Of a stretch of DNA of 64,000 nt, positions 58,086-64,000 are shown one piece after another. The notes below the pieces were generated by a model that did no database searches, had not been told where the DNA came from, and saw only the letters and a program-made list of their open reading frames with translations. The DNA is from Aspidapion aeneum (taxonomy: Eukaryota; Arthropoda; Insecta; Coleoptera; Brentidae): assembly GCA_963576565.1 (NCBI GenBank), contig OY755038.1:9873756-9937755 (forward strand), given 5' to 3'. The translations under genes and the position numbers were made by a program. Within the stretch, counting starts at the first letter, position 1. Every line of letters begins with the position of its first letter.

Positions 58086-58727
58086 ATGGATATAGCTACA
58101 TGGAACGTACAGGGAGTGAATCAAAAGTTGGACATTATTGCAACTGAAGTGCAGAATTGTAAGATCGATATTATTGCACTCACAGAGACACAAAAGAAAG
58201 GAACAGGTACGAATAGTGTCGGCAATTTTGTCCATATATTCACTGGAGTCCCAAAAGCAAGCAGAGCAGCCAAAGGGGTATCCTTGTTAATAAAGAAAAA
58301 TCTAAAGAATAAAATTACAGACTACGATTGCATTAGTGAAAACATACTTCGAGTGAACATGAAGATGCTTGGACATAATATAAGCATAATAGCAGTCTAC
58401 GCACCATCAGATGACGAAAGAGTAGCTAAAAAACAAATGTTCTTTGACCAACTGGATGAGACTATCACCAAAATCGGTAATACCAGAGAAATAATTATGC
58501 TTGGCGATTTTAATAGCCGAACTGGTAGACAAACCCAGAGCAAAGTGATAGGACCATTTGGAGAGGAAGTAACAAATGATAATGGCTTAAGACTGATACA
58601 ATTGTGTGAAACCCACAACCTAAAAATAAATAATGGTTTTTTTAAACATAAGGATATTCATCGATATACCTGGATCCAGCCAACAATGTATCTTAAATCA
58701 ATCATTGATTATGCTATTGGTGGATAA
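58086..58727 (+). pseudogene. RTE-type LINE apurinic endonuclease
   Basis: The ATG at 58086 starts MDIATWNVQG, the first motif of APE-like endonucleases that nick the target DNA for LINE integration. Catalytic boxes follow in order: ALTETQ (Glu), IAVYAPS (Tyr), MLGDFNSRTG (Asp/Asn) and SIIDYAI (Asp). The final SDH-type histidine box is lost because the frame ends at TAA 58727 after a small deletion or shift. It resembles the insect CFDP2-like endonuclease group, of RTE origin. Confidence 0.88.
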
Positions 58728-59740
58728 CACTCGAAATTAAAGCAGTAAAAGCAAAAATATTATTCCATTTAAGAAAAACACATAGAGACGAAAGTATTGA
58801 AGAAAATGAAAACCTAGAATGCATCGAAGAAAATCAAAATTACAACTTTAGAAGTTTAGCAGTCGAAAATACGAAAAGATTGTATCAGAAACGATTAGAT
58901 GAAAAATTAATAAACACAGAACGCTCACTTAAAAAGATATATACAAATATAATAAAAAGCTTAAAGGAAGCAACAAAAGAAGCTGTTGGATACCAAGAGA
59001 ATAGAAATAGCAATAATATATAGTGGACGGAGGAAATACAGGAAATGGTCAAGGAGAAAAAATGCGTATACTTGAAATGAGTCAGTACTAAAGGGCAAAG
59101 AGACCTAGAAATCTACAGAGAAAGCAGAAGAGCTAAGAAATTTGATACGCTCGGAAAAAAATTAAATGTTTGAGCGCAAATGCCACGATATAAATACAAA
59201 CGTAGGAGGTAGGCAGAGTTCTGAAGTATGGAAATTAATTTCTACGGTAAAAAACTTAACAAAAGAAAAAGTAAACATTCAGATTATCAAACCCGAACAA
59301 TGGACAGAACACTACAAGAGACTGCTGCAGCAAACAAGACCCGAATATCTTTCAGCCTCTCCGAGGAGGGACATAGAAGTACATGGAGGGAGAGGAAGTA
59401 ATTATCAAAAAATAAATGATAAAGAATAGTATGAAGAAACTTAAATCCGGAAAAGCTAGCGGACCTGGGGGAATATACGCTGAAATTATCAAATATGGAT
59501 CAGAGAAACTACTGGAAAATCTCACATACTTAATCAATCAATGCATAAAAGGACATCCAGTACCTGGTGGTGGGAAAATTGCATTTATATCCTCAATACA
59601 TAGAAAAGGAAACCAGCTGGATTGCAATAATTACAGAGGATTCTTAGGGATCTAATTGAGAACGATTTTTATGAACAACAAGAAGAAGAGCAAAGTGGGT
59701 TTCGTGCAGTCAGATCTTGTAGTGATAATGTTTTTGGTCT
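58728..59740 (+). pseudogene. RTE-type LINE linker and reverse transcriptase start
   Basis: Linker text with several stops (LRKTHRDESIEENENLE, KRLYQKRLDEKLINTE, WTEEIQEMVKEKK, VWKLISTVKNLTKEKVNIQI) leads into RT (KKLKSGKASGPGGIYAEIIK, NQCIKG, SIHRKGNQLDCNNYRG near 59445-59640). Then, after a deletion, IENDFYEQQEEEQSGF near 59660-59700. The catalytic YADD region is absent; the LINE is cut off by a SINE. Confidence 0.8.
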
Positions 59741-59911
59741 TTTTATACTGGGACTTTCCATCCAATCAGGATCAATCGCCCAGTTTCGCAAAGTTCGAGC
59801 AAGGTTAGCAGTTTTTAAACAAACACAAACAATCAAGTACCTAGCCAGGAATCGAACCCGGACCGCTTGTGTGGGAAACAAACATTGCTACCACTAGACC
59901 ACGACGGCGAC
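59741..59911 (-). mobile_element. tRNA-derived SINE (family S1)
   Basis: Minus strand: A box TGGTCTAGTGGTAGC (59901-59887) and B box GGTTCGATTCC (59856-59846) in tRNA spacing, then a tail with AAACTGGGCGATTGATCC and AAAGTCCCAGTATAAA. The acceptor-stem halves do not pair, so it is not a functional tRNA gene. A LINE scrap (VIEKRIVN) follows at 59912-59945. Confidence 0.85.
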
Positions 59912-59945
59912 AAGTAATTGAGAAAAGGATTGTAAACTAATAATA

Positions 59946-60200
59946 AAGTAAGTTCTCCATAGTTAAGTATAGCTAAAAGTACACAGATTCTGGTTGAGCG
60001 CTGAATCCCGACTATCCGTTCTTGATTGGTTTTATAGAAGCATGTGATTACAAACGTGTCTTAATCTTAAACATAAATCGTTTGCACCACATACTTCCTA
60101 AGTTGACGTCCTAATACCGTAACATCAGGTCAATCAACCAAGTTTCGGATAGCATGCCAAATGACATAAATGACAATATGTCAATTTCTCTCTCAAATAA
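59946..60200. other. No gene recognised
   Basis: Spacer between two SINEs. Confidence 0.4.
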
Positions 60201-60204
60201 ACAC

Positions 60205-60440
60205 GAGTGAGTTAAGGAATCTCGCTTGCTACAGTGGCGGGTTCGATCCCCGTCGGTTGCCGAGCTCGGCTGCGGCAGACATTTATAGGATTCCTGAAGA
60301 GTGTAAAATGTAATATTGTCCTACCCCTTCATTCACGCCGGTAACCAGGCCGGATGAGGTCGGATATCTCGTGAAGGCGGACTTTGTTACACACTCCTTC
60401 AGTCGGTAGGCCATTCTAAGGGACAAAAGGACCGGATAAA
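60205..60440 (+). mobile_element. tRNA-related SINE (family S2)
   Basis: B box GGTTCGATCCC at 60240-60250, preceded by a degenerate A-box-like GAGTGAGTTAAGG. The body contains GCCGAGCTCGGCTGCGGCAGAC and a GCCGGTAACCAGGCCGG palindrome. Boundaries are uncertain. Confidence 0.6.
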
Positions 60441-61253
60441 AAAAATACCCGGTCTGGGGTTCCAAAGTCACGGTTATCAAATGAGGAAAAAAAAATAATA
60501 AACACGCTCTCATACCACTTTATTGGTGTCAAAGGAACTTTAATATGTACTTATATGGTGAAAAGGGTAATTCTGTCAGAATGTCCCTGGTGTGCGTTGT
60601 GTTATTTGAAGCGTTCCATCATTCTGTCAAGTAAATTACGCTCCTGATAAGACGTGTATTTAATTCTTAGACATGCCTTTGAGACATACGCTTTTTTGCT
60701 TTATCCGATTATAATGTTACGGGTTCTCCACAACAATTAAAACTCGCAAATGTCAAAAACAATACGTCAATTTATTTCGACAAATTATGTACAAAAACAC
60801 GCACTTAAACTTACTAATAACTTGCTAATAATTCACTACTTTAATCCGCCTATTAATTTCGCGGTAACATCTAGCGATCACTACCGTTGGTTATCTTTGA
60901 CTCCCGTTACACGACGTCCGGCCCTATATATAAGGGTTTGCCTACTATTCGAGAATTTTCCATCCTTGTTCGATTCAGGATTATACCACCCTTTTCTAGA
61001 ACGCGGACCGTTTGTCACAGATAACGCAACTAAAACCTAGACTAAGAATACAACCATAAAATACGTCAACCTAATACTACACTAATAAAATAAATTCTAA
61101 CTATAAAATTTAAATAACTTAAATTTGTAACAATAAAGATAACATTGCAACTACTTATAATAGTACGAATATTTTAGTGAAAATCCCAATTTTTTAAAAT
61201 TAGATATATCCTTTATCTTTCTTCTGTTTTACAGGAATCAAAAGTAAATGATA
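60441..61253. other. No gene recognised
   Basis: A 96-codon frame at 60750-61040 (plus) has no known domain. Confidence 0.35.
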
Positions 61254-61629
61254 CACTGTAAAAAAAATTATCTTTGAAGTAAAATAATTTGTGCATTCTT
61301 ATTCACCAAGGAATATTTTCTTGATATAGCACAAAAAATGTATTGCCTCTTTATTTTAATGTGAAACAGAAATTGTTTTATTTTAACTTGGAACTGAATT
61401 AATCTAAGGCAAAATAAAAAAATTACTTATATGAAGACAATTTGCTTTGTTACAAAATGGAGGAAACTGAAACAAAACAATTAAAGAAGAAAAATAAAGT
61501 CTCATTTCAAGATTAAACGTTGCGTTGAACTAAAAAGAAATATTTTGATTCAAAACAAATTGTTTTAAATTAAAACAATTTATTCAAGAAAAAAACGTGT
61601 TTTCATTTTAGACAAAAATTTTTACCGTG
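61254..61629. mobile_element. CACGGTAAA-type MITE, second copy
   Basis: Ends CACTGTAAA and TTTACCGTG with flanking TA. Aligns with 22915-23361 except for the 59-bp insert there and small indels. Confidence 0.85.
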
Positions 61630-61802
61630 TAAATTGTGCGTTATATTATTTTAATTATTTTTCAGATGTTTAGGATTCTTAAATCGTTTTCTCTTTGAAC
61701 TAAGTTTTATTTGAATTGTACGAAAATGGTCTATTCCCTTCACGAACAAATTGGGATTTTCACCAAGGTTATGGTCAAATTTGAAGGAAAGAGTGAGTAT
61801 AA

Positions 61803-64000
61803 GGTTAGGTTTGATTATGAGTGGTGCGACTGTCGCCCCTCCACTGCGACTCAGGTGGTCTATTGTGGCTCATCCCAACTTAAATATCACCAATACCTAT
61901 CTCCTTTATGAAGCAGATCAGTTTGTTTGGTGATATTTCCTCAAGATCTTGAGGCTCTATCTGTCCAGGTCCGAATATTTTCGCCCTAGTTCTTTGTCTT
62001 GCTGCGCAGTGGCAGATTAGATGAAGTGGCGTTTCCTCCTCAACACCACAGAACCTACACGCTGGTGTGTTGCTTACTCCCAGTCTGTTCATGTGTTTGT
62101 TGAGTCGGCATTGGCCTGTGTATAGCCCTGTGATTATTCTTAGGCTATTCCTGTTTAATTCCAGGAGTTGGTTCGTTCTGTGTTTGTCTGGCTTGCTTAG
62201 AAAGGTTTTGGAGTGTTGTTGTCTCGGGGTTGCCCGCCAGTTTTGAGTCGCCTTTCTAACAACCCACTCTCCTATTTCTTTTGTGACTGTGGCCTTAGGT
62301 AAGCCGAAGTAAGGCTCCGGTCCAACCAGCGCGGATTCTGCTCCCGCCCTGGCTAGTGCGTCTGCTTTTTTATTTCCCTCAACTCCCGTGTGGCTTGGCA
62401 CCCAGACAAGATTGATCTTGTTGGTTCTGCTGGCCTGTCTTAGGGTTTCGAGGCAATTCCAGACTAGTCTGGATTGAATTTTGTGTGAGCTTAATGCTTT
62501 TAGAGCTGATAAGCTATCTGAGATGATTTTGATGCTTTTGTTTGAGAGGTCCCTGCGGGTAATCTCTCTACAGCATACTTCTATTGCATGTAGTTCTGCT
62601 TGGAATATGGTTGCTAAGTTTCCGAGTCCCACAGATATTTCAGTCCGTGGTCCCGTCACACCCGCACCCACCCCATTTTTTGTTTTCGATCCGTCTGTAT
62701 ACCATACGTGGTCGGCGTTTAGCAGTTGAGCAGGTCTCTCCCGCCATTCCTCCCTCGTTGGTATAAGAACCTTAAAAGGTACATCGAAGCTGAATTTGGG
62801 TAACATGTAGTCTGTTGGCATGCTAAGTATTCGGTTATTCCTGAATACCTCAGCCAGGCCCGCAAAGTTACCCTTAGCTTGTCCAGGTTGCTCTTGGTTT
62901 AGGCTCTTGAACCTTGCCACTGCTGCCCTGGCCTCCTTCTCTACCCATATGTGTAGGGGGGGAAGGTTTAGCATCACCTCCATTGCCTCCACACGGTGTC
63001 GATTTCATTGCTGATGTTATGACTCTACACGCCATGCCTTGCACGCGTGCCAGTTTATCCCTGGTTGTTTTTTGCTTAGTTTTTGCCCACCAAGCAATAG
63101 AGCCATATGTGAGCATCGGTCTCACTACCGTTAGGTATAGCCAGTAGGTTTGTGTTGGTTTCATACCCCATGACTTCCCACAAATTCTGGTACATGTCCA
63201 CAAGGCCATTTTCGCCCTGCCGATTACCTTGTCCAGGTGGGTGTTCCAATTTAGTCTCTGGTCCAGAATCAGTCCCAGGTATTTGGCATCCTTTTGAAAA
63301 GGAATGCGTATCCCTTTGACGGTGGGTTCTGTTAGGTTCAGTTTCCGCCGTCTTGTGAAGGGTACTATAGTGGTTTTTCTAGGGTTGATTGATAGTCCCT
63401 CCCTATTACACCATCCATTTATTAGGTTTAGCGCCCTTTGTAAGATGTTGGATATTATTCCATCGAATTTGCCTTGTATTCTGATCACAACGTCATCGGA
63501 GTATGCCTGCGCCTCGATTCCCTCCCTTTGCAGGAGTTCCAGCAGCCCGTCTACCATCAGTGTCCATAGTAGGGGAGATAAAACTCCCCCTTGCGGACAA
63601 CCTCTGTCCGTGCTTACTCTGATTTCCTCCTCATCAAGGGTGGTTTTTACGATGCGCGTTTGTAGCATCATCCGGATCCAGTTGTTAATACAAAGTTCGA
63701 CACCTCTTTGACTGCATGCGTTAATGAGTGAGTCGATTGGGGCATTGTTAAATGCTCCTTCTATGTCCAAGAAGGCCGTGACCGCAATTTCTTTGCTGTC
63801 TAGTGTCTTTGCTAGTTTACTGACCAGGTTGTTTATTGCCAGATCCGTAGATTTGCCTGGTTGATAGGCTTATTGGTTAATGTTTAGAGGGCGTTCCTGC
63901 AATACCCCTTCCCTAATATGTCTATCAATCACTTTTTCTATAGTTTTCAATAGAAATGGTGTTAAACTTATTGGTCGGTATGATTTGGGTAGGTTTAAAC
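61803..64000 (-). pseudogene. LINE with reverse transcriptase and RNase H (3' part)
   Basis: A minus-strand element running off the right edge. From 63998: RT lead-in, with a stop before AYQPGKSTD near 63870, then FLDIEGAFNN, CPQGGVLSPLL, AQAYSDDVVI (active-site YSDD) and KYLGLILD. A one-base insertion near 62996 shifts the frame. From 62992 RNase H follows (VWYTDGSKTKNGVG, QAELHAIEVC, IISDSLSALKAL, WVPSHTGVEGNKKADALA) and a CCHC-like tail (CRFCGVEEETPLHLICHC), stop at 61880. RNase H places it in the I/LOA/R1 group. The 3' end is AAACCTAACC, as in the copy at 48584. Confidence 0.92.

Noticed and set aside
59846..59911. tRNA gene
   Set aside because: A and B boxes are good but the acceptor-stem halves do not pair and a SINE tail shared with 54297-54400 follows.

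Overview
This looks like a repeat-dominated, AT-rich nuclear genome of an arthropod, most likely an insect. The evidence is the mix of mobile elements: Ty3/gypsy, Crypton, PIF/Harbinger, hAT, Ginger-type, RTE and RNase-H-bearing LINEs, tRNA-derived SINEs, and possible Penelope-related sequence. Introns are spliceosomal (GTAAGT/GTGAGT donors). I found no bacterial operons, ribosome binding sites, CRISPR arrays or rRNA genes. I cannot name the species. No complete host gene is visible; the best host-exon candidate is on the minus strand at 57526-57764.

Layout. 1-6850: an inverted-repeat family (540-1720), degenerate hAT MITEs, and a small region where two transposon-type first exons converge (a SWIM/YqaJ-like exon on plus, a THAP zinc-finger exon on minus), each followed by a splice donor and little else. 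6862-8888: decayed Ty3/gypsy RNase H and integrase with a MITE inside the integrase. 8985-10547: a Crypton tyrosine recombinase on minus, flanked on both sides by GGGATTTAAA inverted motifs. 11170-12086: a 917-bp PIF/Harbinger element. 12754-15823: a large foldback element with one arm inflated by a perfect (GACA)302 tract. 18000-24200: more Harbinger debris, hAT MITEs, a second foldback arm and a 59-bp near-palindromic insertion.

26909-27082 is a 75-bp-arm hairpin. 28167-39727 is a TIR element split by a 10.8-kb LTR retrotransposon (28527-39300). That element has two 3,529-bp LTRs that appear identical, a gag-like frame with stop codons, a protease remnant, and no recognisable reverse transcriptase or integrase: a young non-autonomous element of LARD type.

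40306-48600 holds nested LINEs, including two short RTE derivatives with the same 5' end, a hAT transposase tail, and a lone hAT zinc-finger exon. 50379-56196 holds two hammerhead-like RNA motifs, a 2-kb Ginger-like transposon carrying a CR1-type LINE, and a 1.4-kb palindrome. 58086-60440 is a broken RTE LINE plus SINEs. 61803-64000 is the 3' part of a LINE with reverse transcriptase and RNase H, running off the window. Nearly all coding sequence is transposon-derived and broken. The window records successive nested insertions rather than a working pathway.
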